Program-made: the position numbers and the translations under genes | Notes under the pieces: generated by a model | Database searches by the model: none | Seen by the model: the letters and a program-made list of their open reading frames with translations, nothing else | Told to the model about the DNA's origin: nothing | From: an uncultured Archangium sp. | GTDB lineage: Bacteria > Myxococcota > Myxococcia > Myxococcales > Myxococcaceae | Direction of reading: 5' to 3' | Assembly (NCBI GenBank): GCA_946479335.1 | Contig: CAMLFP010000253.1 | Coordinates: forward strand, 1 to 8,240 | DNA length: 8,240 bases | Part shown: positions 1 through 5,170 of the stretch, piece by piece | How the letters are laid out: every line of letters starts with the position of its first letter | How positions within the stretch are numbered: position 1 is the first letter of the stretch

Positions 1-1088
1 CGCAGCAGCGCCAGCACCAGCTCCAGCACGATGAGGATGACCACCAGCGCCTCCAGCGTCAGCGCGCGGCCGGTGTCGACCTCGCCCTTGAGCAGCTCGT
101 ACGTCTGCTGCAGTAGCCGGTGCTTGCGGGAGACCTGCTCCGTCCACTTCTGGATGCGGAACTGCCGCAGCGCCGCCTCGTAGACGCGCGCGAGGTACAC
201 GTCGCCGACGATCTTCAGCGCGTTCTCCACGCGCTCGATGAACTCCGAGAGCTCGATGAGGATTCGCAGCTGGTCGCGCAGCGCGCCCTTGTACGGAGAG
301 AACAGCAGCGAGTTCGGCCGCCCCACGACGTCGTACATGTGGCGCAGCGCCGTATCCAACTCCGCGTCGTAGAAGCGCAGCTCGAGCAGCTGCGCGTTGG
401 CGATCTCCAGCAGGTCGACGAGGTCTTCGCTGCCCGACGGCTCGTAGACGAACGCCGCGTTCCACTCGACGATGACCAGGTCGCTGGGCGTGTAGCTGAA
501 GTGGTTGTCGAGCACCTCCGCCTCTTCTGACTTCGAGAGCAGCGGCTCGCGCTGTTCACCCAGCAGCAGCCGCGCCATGCCCGGCTCGGCCAGCACCTCT
601 TGCGCCAGCGGCTTGCCCTCGAGCTCGCGCACGAAGACGACCGCGTAGCTCTCGTTCTGCTCGAAGAGGTGCGCGTCTTCCATGCACGGCGCGAGCGTCT
701 TGCGCAGCTTGTTCACCTCTTCCAACGCCAGCGCGTCGAGCGCCTTCGAGTCGTAGAGCTCGTCGGCGAGGGGGATGAGCTGCGCCACCGTCGCGCCGCG
801 CGTGATGGGCACGCGCACCGAGATGGAGATGGCGCCGTGATGAAACAACGCCGCGTCGAGCTTCACGTCGCGCGAAGCGCCGGCGATGGTGAAGCTGCGC
901 GCGCCCAGCGAGACCAGCAGCGGCGGCTCCGAGAGCTGGATGTACTCACTGCCCTCGCGCCGCAGCGACAAGCGGCGGATGTCGACGCCCCCTGCGGTGA
1001 TGATGTCGCGGCACTTCTCGAGCGCGATGGTGTCAGCGACGTCGAAGATGCGCGTGCAGCGGATGTCGCCGTCGAGGACCTGCAGCAT
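1..1088 (-). CDS. RMD1/YagE (DUF155)-like membrane-anchored protein, partial
   Basis: The minus frame from the ATG at 1088 is open for 362 codons and runs off the left edge without a stop, so the C-terminus is missing. Residues 1-200 form a soluble alpha/beta-looking region. An acidic, helix-rich part follows, containing the short blocks LLELRFYD (234-241), EFIERVENALKIVGD (282-296) and YLARVY (298-303). A basic helical region (305-335) then leads to a hydrophobic segment starting with LEALVVILIV (345-354), which looks like a C-terminal membrane anchor. This order, helical hairpin then LE-V/I-rich transmembrane helix, is that of the RMD1/YagE/DUF155 family, whose best-known eukaryotic members act in mitochondria. 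The resemblance is recalled, not searched, and biochemical function is unknown. No clear Shine-Dalgarno precedes the ATG; a TATACG hexamer ends 6 nt upstream. The CDS is near certain, the family name moderate. Confidence 0.8.
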   Translation of the reverse strand, partial: MLQVLDGDIRCTRIFDVADTIALEKCRDIITAGGVDIRRLSLRREGSEYIQLSEPPLLVSLGARSFTIAGASRDVKLDAALFHHGAISISVRVPITRGATVAQLIPLADELYDSKALDALALEEVNKLRKTLAPCMEDAHLFEQNESYAVVFVRELEGKPLAQEVLAEPGMARLLLGEQREPLLSKSEEAEVLDNHFSYTPSDLVIVEWNAAFVYEPSGSEDLVDLLEIANAQLLELRFYDAELDTALRHMYDVVGRPNSLLFSPYKGALRDQLRILIELSEFIERVENALKIVGDVYLARVYEAALRQFRIQKWTEQVSRKHRLLQQTYELLKGEVDTGRALTLEALVVILIVLELVLALL

Positions 1089-1094
1089 GGCTCG

Positions 1095-1122
1095 CGTATA
1101 GCCCGTCACGCGCGCGGTCGAA
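1095..1122 (-). promoter_or_regulatory. Putative leaderless promoter of the RMD1-like gene
   Basis: On the minus strand a TATACG hexamer (1100-1095) ends 6 nt before the ATG at 1088, and a TTCGAC hexamer (1122-1117) sits 16 nt upstream of it. The start codon lacks a Shine-Dalgarno. Transcription would then start at or next to the ATG. The -10 match is imperfect. The -35 part lies inside the right-hand sequence of the 12-bp inverted repeat at 1117-1149. Confidence 0.35.
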
Positions 1123-1149
1123 AAAGCGCATTGGCTACGCTTTTTCGAC
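1117..1149. repeat. Perfect 12-bp inverted repeat over the DTW gene stop codon
   Basis: The arm GTCGAAAAAGCG (1117-1128) is exactly complementary in reverse to CGCTTTTTCGAC (1138-1149), with a 9-nt loop. The loop contains the TAG stop codon (1135-1137) of the DTW gene, so the upstream arm for minus-strand transcription is coding sequence. Each arm holds an A5/T5 run, so the hairpin could serve as a terminator in either direction, though the T-run lies within the stem rather than after it. It also overlaps the proposed -35 of the next gene and could instead be an operator. Confidence 0.7.
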
Positions 1150-1779
1150 GCCGCGCTTCTGCTCCCACACGCCGCGGGCGCGGAAGACGCGCTCCACGTA
1201 GTCGGAGTGCAGCGCGTACAGCGGCGCGGCGACGTCCTTGCCCTCGAGCAGCTCGATGGTCTCGGCGATGGCCTCCAGCGTCGAGCGCCCTTCTTCGAAC
1301 GTCGACTCGCGCAGCCGCAGCACCTTCGCCGCGCCCGCAGGGAGCTGCACCTTCGGCACGCCGTGCAGCGCGGGCAGCTTCGCGAACATCTTGCGCGTCT
1401 GTCGCCACGTGCCGTCGAGCACGATGACACGGGAAAACCCCTCTCCCGTGGGGAGAGGGTCTCGCGAAGCGAGGGGTGAGGGGCGCAGCGTCACCGCGTC
1501 ATCACCAGGAAACAGCAAACACGCCCCCGCGACTTCAGACACCAGCGCCGACTTCGCAGGCTCGGCATCTTCGCCGTACTCAATGATGCGCAGGTTCGGC
1601 ATGGCCAACTGCGCGATGCGCGCGGTGCCGGTCGACTTCCACCCTTCTCGCTCGTGGCGCACGACGATGATTTCGGTGCGCGTGGGCACGACGGGCACGT
1701 GCGCGCAGATGCACTGCGCCTGGAGGATGAGACAGCGCGGGCAGCGGCCCGGTGCACCGGCGGTGGTGAATGACCTCAC
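1135..1779 (-). CDS. tapT: DTW-domain tRNA-uridine aminocarboxypropyltransferase
   Basis: A 214-residue DTW-domain protein. TapT-type members transfer the aminocarboxypropyl group of S-adenosylmethionine to a tRNA uridine (U47 in E. coli), in the cytoplasm. The N-terminal zinc-binding pattern CPRC...CIC is at residues 13-25 (C13, C16, C23, C25), the central KSTGTARIA block is at 48-56, and the DGTW signature that names the family is at 122-125. The length is normal. The start is not certain: no in-frame ATG lies between a distant upstream one inside the araC region and the cysteine motif, so GTG at 1779 is chosen. It has no Shine-Dalgarno. Residues 98-114 (LRPSPLASRDPLPTGEG) are unlike the rest and are encoded by a palindromic repeat; they sit in the loop just before the conserved strand leading to DGTW. 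The reading frame is intact, so the enzyme is probably functional. Divergent from the AraC-family gene. Confidence 0.88.
   Translation of the reverse strand: MRSFTTAGAPGRCPRCLILQAQCICAHVPVVPTRTEIIVVRHEREGWKSTGTARIAQLAMPNLRIIEYGEDAEPAKSALVSEVAGACLLFPGDDAVTLRPSPLASRDPLPTGEGFSRVIVLDGTWRQTRKMFAKLPALHGVPKVQLPAGAAKVLRLRESTFEEGRSTLEAIAETIELLEGKDVAAPLYALHSDYVERVFRARGVWEQKRGVEKA
1438..1483. repeat. REP-like palindromic element inside the DTW gene
   Basis: This 46-bp G/C-rich block holds two adjacent perfect hairpins: CCCTCTCCC (1439-1447), loop GTG, GGGAGAGGG (1451-1459); then CTCGC (1461-1465), loop GAA, GCGAG (1469-1473), followed by GGGTGAGGGG. Sequences of this type (CCCTCTCCC...GGGAGAGGG with a flanking GGTGAGGGG) are familiar as dispersed intergenic palindromes in many proteobacterial genomes. 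Here the block is read in frame and adds an insert of about 17 residues. Only one copy is in this window, so its repeat status is inferred from recalled patterns. Confidence 0.75.
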
Positions 1780-1797
1780 GACGGCGGCGGCTATAGT
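1770..1797 (+). promoter_or_regulatory. Putative promoter of the AraC-family gene, near leaderless
   Basis: ATGACC (1770-1775) and TATAGT (1792-1797) are separated by 16 nt, and the -10-like hexamer ends 9 nt before the ATG at 1807, which has no Shine-Dalgarno. The core CTATAG (1791-1796) is its own reverse complement. On the minus strand the same bases give TATAGC 10 nt before the GTG of the DTW gene, so one palindromic -10 may serve both divergent genes. Confidence 0.4.
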
Positions 1798-1806
1798 CGA
1801 TGGCCG

Positions 1807-2832
1807 ATGGCGCGTGGGGACTTCACCTTCGAATCGCGGCTCATCCCGCTGACGCTGGCGTACGCGAAGGAGCGCGGCGTCGACGTCACCCCGTTGGTGA
1901 AGAAGTACGAGCTCCCGAAAGACGCGCTGGCGCAGCCGCTGGGCAAGACGGCGGTGACGACGAAGGTGTCGGTGCTGGCGGCGCTCACCGAAGACGTGGC
2001 GCAGCTGCTGAACGACCCGCACCTCGGCTTCTCGCTGGCGGCGTGGTCACCGCGCGGCGCGTACGGCGTGGTGGAGTTCCTCGCGCGCGCGGGCCCGACG
2101 CTGCGCCACGCGTGGGCCAACGTGCTGCGGTTCAACGCCATCCTCGGGCCAGACCATTCGTTTCACCTCACCGAGGCGGGCGGCGAGGCGCGCTTCACGC
2201 ACGTGGTGACGCGCCAGCCGGGCGTGCTGGGGCGGCACTGCCACGAGTACGTCAGCGCCATCTTCGTGCGCAGCCAGGTGGAGATGAGCGGCCGCAAACC
2301 GACGCGCGCGTGGTTCGTGCACAGCCGGCCCGCGCAGCTCGACCTCAAGCGGGTGCAGCAGGCGCTCCACACCAGCGAGGTCAGCTTCGACGCGCCCGAC
2401 AACGGCTTCGCCTTCGACGCCGCCGCGCTGGAGCTGCCAGTGCAGGGCGGCGACCCGGCGCTGTATTCCTTCCTCGAAGAGCACGCGGTGGCGGCGCTCG
2501 CGTCACGCCCGCGCAGCGACGACCTCATCGAGAAGCTCCGGCACGCGCTGCGCGAAGCGTTGAAGCAGGGCGAGCCCAACGTGGAGCGCCTCGCGAAGCG
2601 CTTGAGCCTGAGTGGCCGCACGCTGCAGCGCCGGCTGGGCCAGTTGAAGACCTCGTTCCAGGAGGTGCTGGACCACGTGCGCTTCGACCTCGCGCGCCAG
2701 TACCTCAAGGACGCGCGCCTCGACCTCACGCAGATCGCCTACCTGTTGGGCTACTCGGAGCTGCGCGCCTTCGACCGCGCGTTCCGCCGCTGGGCGAACA
2801 AGTCACCCGGCGACTGGCGCGCGGCGCGCTGA
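1807..2832 (+). CDS. AraC-family transcriptional regulator
   Basis: A 341-residue cytoplasmic DNA-binding regulator. The N-terminal two-thirds (about 10-205) looks like the arabinose-binding-type sensor domain of OruR/ArgR-like AraC regulators, including the PHLGFSLA block (71-78) typical of that domain. The C-terminal AraC DNA-binding region covers about 240-340: the first helix-turn-helix is around VERLAKRLSLSGRTLQRRL (259-277), the second around LTQIAYLLGYSELRAFDRAF (307-326). The final SPGDWR replaces the usual SPxxYR. ATG 1807 is in the correct frame; the ATG at 1800 belongs to a different, shadow frame. The inducer cannot be read from the sequence. The divergent DTW gene is its only neighbour sharing a promoter region, and a tRNA-modifying enzyme is not an obvious target, so autoregulation or remote targets are equally likely. 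The gene ends only 2 bp from the convergent small Cys-rich gene. Confidence 0.93.
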   Translation: MARGDFTFESRLIPLTLAYAKERGVDVTPLVKKYELPKDALAQPLGKTAVTTKVSVLAALTEDVAQLLNDPHLGFSLAAWSPRGAYGVVEFLARAGPTLRHAWANVLRFNAILGPDHSFHLTEAGGEARFTHVVTRQPGVLGRHCHEYVSAIFVRSQVEMSGRKPTRAWFVHSRPAQLDLKRVQQALHTSEVSFDAPDNGFAFDAAALELPVQGGDPALYSFLEEHAVAALASRPRSDDLIEKLRHALREALKQGEPNVERLAKRLSLSGRTLQRRLGQLKTSFQEVLDHVRFDLARQYLKDARLDLTQIAYLLGYSELRAFDRAFRRWANKSPGDWRAAR

Positions 2833-2834
2833 CG

Positions 2835-3029
2835 CTACTTTCCGAAGAACGAGAAGAAGCCCTTCGACGGCGCAGACTCCGCGGCCTTCGTGGCCGGGCC
2901 CTTGCTCGCCGTCTCGCGGCACTTGCAGCGCTTGTCCTGGGGGACACCCGCGAGCGCCTGCTCGATGTGACGGCCGCAGCCGGCCCAGGTGGGCTTGTGA
3001 CAGGTGGGACATTCGACGCGACTACACAT
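2835..3029 (-). CDS. Small Cys-rich putative zinc-binding protein (64 aa)
   Basis: A 64-residue protein starting MCSRVECPTC. Potential metal ligands cluster in the first 37 residues: C2, C7, C10, H11, C18, H21, C35 and C37. The pattern CPTCHKPTWAGCGRH (7-21) followed by RCKC (34-37) matches, from memory, a widespread uncharacterised family of very small proteins in bacteria and some fungi; its function is not known to me. The C-terminal part (38-64) is low complexity and ends SKGFFSFFGK. The start at 3029 is well supported: GGAGG (minus strand, 3040-3036) lies 6 nt upstream, the best Shine-Dalgarno in the window. A longer in-frame extension exists upstream but overlaps fmdB and reads as a shadow. 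It follows the fmdB-like gene by 29 nt and is probably co-transcribed with it. Zinc binding is inferred from the cysteine spacing. Confidence 0.85.
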   Translation of the reverse strand: MCSRVECPTCHKPTWAGCGRHIEQALAGVPQDKRCKCRETASKGPATKAAESAPSKGFFSFFGK

Positions 3030-3035
3030 GTGTGA

Positions 3036-3040
3036 CCTCC
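3036..3040 (-). promoter_or_regulatory. Shine-Dalgarno of the small Cys-rich gene
   Basis: GGAGG on the minus strand, 6 nt before the ATG at 3029. It fixes the short start and argues against the longer upstream extension. Confidence 0.8.
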
Positions 3041-3058
3041 GGTGAGACTTCGAAGACT

Positions 3059-3298
3059 TCAGCTTCCGCAGGAGCCGGTTCCGCACGTGCCAGTGCTGCA
3101 CGCGCCTGACGGGTTGGCGCTCGCTGACGAGTACCCGTCGGAGTACCAACCGGCGCCCTTGAGCGCGAAGGACGAGCGCGAGACGCGCCGGGTGACGGGC
3201 TTGCCGCAGCGCTCGTGGGCCTCCAGCGGCGCGTCGGTCATCTTCTGCAGCACCTCGAAGGTGCCGCACTGCTCGCAGTCGTATTCGTAAATCGCCAT
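3059..3298 (-). CDS. FmdB-family zinc-ribbon protein
   Basis: A 79-residue protein beginning MAIYEYDCEQCG, the hallmark of the FmdB zinc-ribbon family (named for a putative regulator of formamidase expression; the molecular role of most members is unknown). Conserved family blocks are visible: the first knuckle C8-x2-C11, then DAPLE (22-26), the second knuckle, and SFALKGAGWYSDGY (43-56). The second knuckle reads H28-E-R-C31 where the family normally has C-x2-C, giving a possible CCHC site. The C-terminal tail after residue 57 is rich in Ser, Gly and Cys, with C67, C72 and C77 spaced exactly five apart, an unusual ending. ATG 3298 is the family's usual start. The gene is divergent from the cupin operon (57-bp gap) and precedes the small Cys-rich gene on the same strand. 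Confidence 0.9.
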   Translation of the reverse strand: MAIYEYDCEQCGTFEVLQKMTDAPLEAHERCGKPVTRRVSRSSFALKGAGWYSDGYSSASANPSGACSTGTCGTGSCGS

Positions 3299-3342
3299 AC
3301 GCAGGCGTGAGAGTCAGCGCGGAGAAAAACGATTCGCGGCGC

Positions 3343-3348
3343 TAGGTT
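3343..3348 (+). promoter_or_regulatory. Putative leaderless -10 hexamer of the cupin-mtn-apt operon
   Basis: TAGGTT (TANNNT type) ends 7 nt before the ATG at 3356. There is no Shine-Dalgarno in the gap, so the mRNA may start at the ATG. I do not see a convincing -35 at 16-18 nt spacing. Confidence 0.45.
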
Positions 3349-3355
3349 CGCCCGC

Positions 3356-3778
3356 ATGGACGCGCTGATTTCTGACCTCCGCCTCGCGCCGCACCCCGAG
3401 GGCGGGTACTTCCGCGAGACGCACCGCTCCGCCGCGTCGACGGCGATTTTCTACCTGCTGCCGCGCGGGCAGGTGTCGCGGCTGCACCGCATCCACGCCG
3501 ACGAGGTCTGGCACTTCTACCGGGGCGACGCGCTGGAGGTCATCGAGCTGCAGCCCGGCGCGCCCGCGAAGGTGACGCGCATCTCCGTCGACTCGCCGCA
3601 GCACGTGGTCCCCGCGGGCACGTGGTTCGGCTCGCGCCCGGCTGCGGGCTCCGCGTGGAGTCTGGTGGGCTGCACTGTCGCTCCCGCCTTCGAGTTCTCG
3701 AAGTTCGAGCTGGGGAACCGCGACGCGCTGCTCGCCGAATTCCCCCTCGCGCGCGACGTCATCGAGGTGCTCACGTGA
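3356..3778 (+). CDS. DUF985 (cupin_5) family cupin protein
   Basis: A 140-residue single-domain cupin of the DUF985/cupin_5 family, which includes yeast YML079W. Family blocks are clear: HPEGGYFRETHRS (13-25), STAIFYLL (28-35), the cupin core SRLHRIHADEVWHFYRGDALEVIEL (41-65), VVPAGTWF (83-90), and SLVGCTVAPAFEFSKFEL (101-118). The likely metal- or ligand-binding residues are the His/Glu set H44, H47, E50 and H53 of the first cupin motif. Length is normal. The catalytic activity of the family is not established, although some members have been considered as sugar or nucleotide-sugar binders. It is the first gene of a three-gene operon, and its TGA overlaps the next gene's GTG by 4 bp, so translation of the two is coupled. 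This context suggests a role near methylthioadenosine or adenine salvage, which is inference only. Confidence 0.9.
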   Translation: MDALISDLRLAPHPEGGYFRETHRSAASTAIFYLLPRGQVSRLHRIHADEVWHFYRGDALEVIELQPGAPAKVTRISVDSPQHVVPAGTWFGSRPAAGSAWSLVGCTVAPAFEFSKFELGNRDALLAEFPLARDVIEVLT

Positions 3779-4470
3779 CGCTGGCCATCCAGTTCGCGAT
3801 GGCGGGCGAGGCGGCGCCGTTCCTCGACGCGGGCGGCTTCACGGAGGTCTCGCCCGACGCGGTGTACGGGTTCCGCTTCTACGAGCGCGCCGACGTGGTG
3901 GTGGGCGTGGCGGGCACGCACCCGCGCTTCGGCGTCGACGCGGTGGGCACGGTGCCGGCGTCGTTGCTCACGCACGCGCTGCTGACGCGCTTCAAACCGT
4001 CGCGGCTCATCAACGCGGGCACGGCGGGCGGCTTCGAAGCGCGCGGCGCGGCCATCGGCGACGTGTACTTGGGCGCGGAGGCGGTGGTGTTCCACGACCG
4101 GCGCATCCCGCTGGGCGAGTTCGAGGCGATGGGGCGCGGGCACTTCCCCGTGGAGAGCGACGCGGCGCTGGCCGCGAAGCTGGGCTTCAAAATCGGAGTG
4201 GTGAGCACCGGCGACTCCATCGACTGCACGCCCGAAGACGCGAAGCAGATGGCGGCGATGAACGCTGACGTGAAGGAGATGGAGGCCGCGGGCATCGCAT
4301 GGGTCTGCGAGCGCCACCGCGTGCCGCTGGTGTTGCTCAAGGTCATCACCGACTTCGTCGACCACCACACGCCGACCGCGGAGCAGTTCACGAAGAACTA
4401 CGCGCTGGCGGTGACGCGGCTTGAAAGCGCGCTGCGCGCGGTGGTGCAGCACTACGCTCCCGCGCCATGA
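3775..4470 (+). CDS. 5'-methylthioadenosine nucleosidase (plant MTN-like)
   Basis: A 231-residue PNP/UDP-phosphorylase-fold enzyme that hydrolyses methylthioadenosine (and in some members S-adenosylhomocysteine) to adenine plus a thioribose product. Visible motifs: [12 protein letters not shown] (44-55), INAGTAGGF (80-88), FHDRRIP (106-112), STGDS (143-147), the substrate-binding MEAAG (169-173), and [15 protein letters not shown] (192-206), which holds the catalytic aspartate (D194). These blocks resemble plant MTN enzymes (with their TDLVDGDKPTAEEF motif) more than E. coli Mtn/Pfs, as far as I recall. The start is GTG 3775: it overlaps the cupin stop as GTGA and has GAGG (3764-3767) 7 nt upstream. 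The stop overlaps the apt start as ATGA. The adjacent apt would recycle the released adenine, consistent with methionine and adenine salvage. Confidence 0.88.
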   Translation: MTLAIQFAMAGEAAPFLDAGGFTEVSPDAVYGFRFYERADVVVGVAGTHPRFGVDAVGTVPASLLTHALLTRFKPSRLINAGTAGGFEARGAAIGDVYLGAEAVVFHDRRIPLGEFEAMGRGHFPVESDAALAAKLGFKIGVVSTGDSIDCTPEDAKQMAAMNADVKEMEAAGIAWVCERHRVPLVLLKVITDFVDHHTPTAEQFTKNYALAVTRLESALRAVVQHYAPAP

Positions 4471-4997
4471 CTCCCGAAGAGCGGCTCACGCGCGCCATCC
4501 GCACCATCCCCGACTACCCGAAGAAGGGGATTCTCTTCCGCGACATCACGACGCTGCTGGGCGACGCCGAAGCGTTCGCGCTGGCGGTCGAGGGCCTCGC
4601 CGCGCCGTGGAGAGAACACAAGCCCTCGAAGGTCGCGGGGCTCGAGGCGCGCGGCTTCATCCTCGGGGGCGCGGTGGCCTCGCAGCTCGGCGTGGGGTTC
4701 GTGCCGATCCGCAAGAAGGGCAAGCTGCCGCACCGCGTGCACCGCGCGAAGTACGAGCTCGAGTACGGCACCGACGAGCTGGAGCTGCACATCGACGCCG
4801 TGCACGAGGGCGAGCGCGTCCTCCTCATCGACGACCTCATCGCGACGGGCGGCACCGCGGGCGCGGCCATCGAGCTGCTGCGGCGCGCGAAGGCCGAGGT
4901 GGTGGGCGCGTCGTTCGTCATCGACCTCCCCGACCTCGGCGGCGCGAAGAAGCTCGACGTGCCGGTGCGGCGGCTGGTCTCATTCTCCGGGCATTGA
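4467..4997 (+). CDS. apt: Adenine phosphoribosyltransferase
   Basis: A 176-residue type I phosphoribosyltransferase that makes AMP from adenine and PRPP in the cytoplasm. Diagnostic motifs are all present: [20 protein letters not shown] (11-30), the APRT loop [10 protein letters not shown] (58-67), the flexible loop with RKKGKLP (82-88), and the PRPP-binding motif [13 protein letters not shown] (118-130). The length is normal and there is no defect. It is the last gene of the cupin-nucleosidase-apt operon; its ATG sits in a 4-bp ATGA overlap with the nucleosidase stop and has no Shine-Dalgarno, so its expression probably depends on translational coupling. Its 3' end overlaps the convergent small gene by 18 bp. 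Confidence 0.97.
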   Translation: MTPEERLTRAIRTIPDYPKKGILFRDITTLLGDAEAFALAVEGLAAPWREHKPSKVAGLEARGFILGGAVASQLGVGFVPIRKKGKLPHRVHRAKYELEYGTDELELHIDAVHEGERVLLIDDLIATGGTAGAAIELLRRAKAEVVGASFVIDLPDLGGAKKLDVPVRRLVSFSGH

Positions 4998-5168
4998 GCC
5001 GCGCACGCGCGTGTCGTGCGACTTGAGGATCATCGCGCTGATCTTCAGGTTGATGATGACGAAGCGGAGCAACTGCCAGGGCACGAAGGTGCGCCAGAAG
5101 AGCGTGCGCCGCGTGGGCCGCATCACGTCGCGGGCGCCGGGGGTGTTGGTGATTGCGAGCGTGTTCAT
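4980..5168 (-). CDS. Small basic hydrophobic protein linked to the SQR-like gene (62 aa)
   Basis: A 62-residue protein starting [10 protein letters not shown], with no family I can name with certainty. Residues 24-48 ([13 protein letters not shown] then [12 protein letters not shown]) are hydrophobic with regularly spaced basic residues (R26, R35, K42, K49), which suggests an amphipathic or membrane-surface helix rather than a simple transmembrane span. The flanks are basic. The evidence that it is a real gene is strong: ATG 5168 is 2 nt after the stop of the SQR-like gene, and GGAG (minus strand, 5177-5174) lies 5 nt upstream of the start. Longer in-frame starts run back into the SQR-like gene and are less likely. 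Its end overlaps apt by 18 bp, tail to tail. By position it could be a membrane-docking or accessory subunit of the flavoprotein; this is inference. Confidence 0.8.
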   Translation of the reverse strand: MNTLAITNTPGARDVMRPTRRTLFWRTFVPWQLLRFVIINLKISAMILKSHDTRVRGSMPGE

Positions 5169-5170
5169 GG

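Noticed and set aside
120..1427. Plus-strand frames of 136 and 275 codons over the left-hand gene
   Set aside because: Arg/Ala/Glu-rich shadows of the partial minus-strand gene and of the DTW gene; they cross the boundary between two real genes.
1780..2022. Longer start of the DTW gene at the ATG at 2022 (295 residues)
   Set aside because: The additional 81 residues lie antisense to the start of the AraC-family gene, are Arg/His-rich and lack family similarity; the GTG at 1779 gives the usual length.
1800..3035. A 411-codon plus-strand open frame starting at ATG 1800
   Set aside because: It overlaps the AraC-family gene in another frame, is Ala/Arg/Gly-rich without domains, and runs through the oppositely oriented small Cys-rich gene.
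3517..4452. A 311-codon minus-strand frame opposite the cupin and nucleosidase genes
   Set aside because: Compositionally biased toward Arg, His and Val with no family motif; the plus-strand genes are unmistakable.
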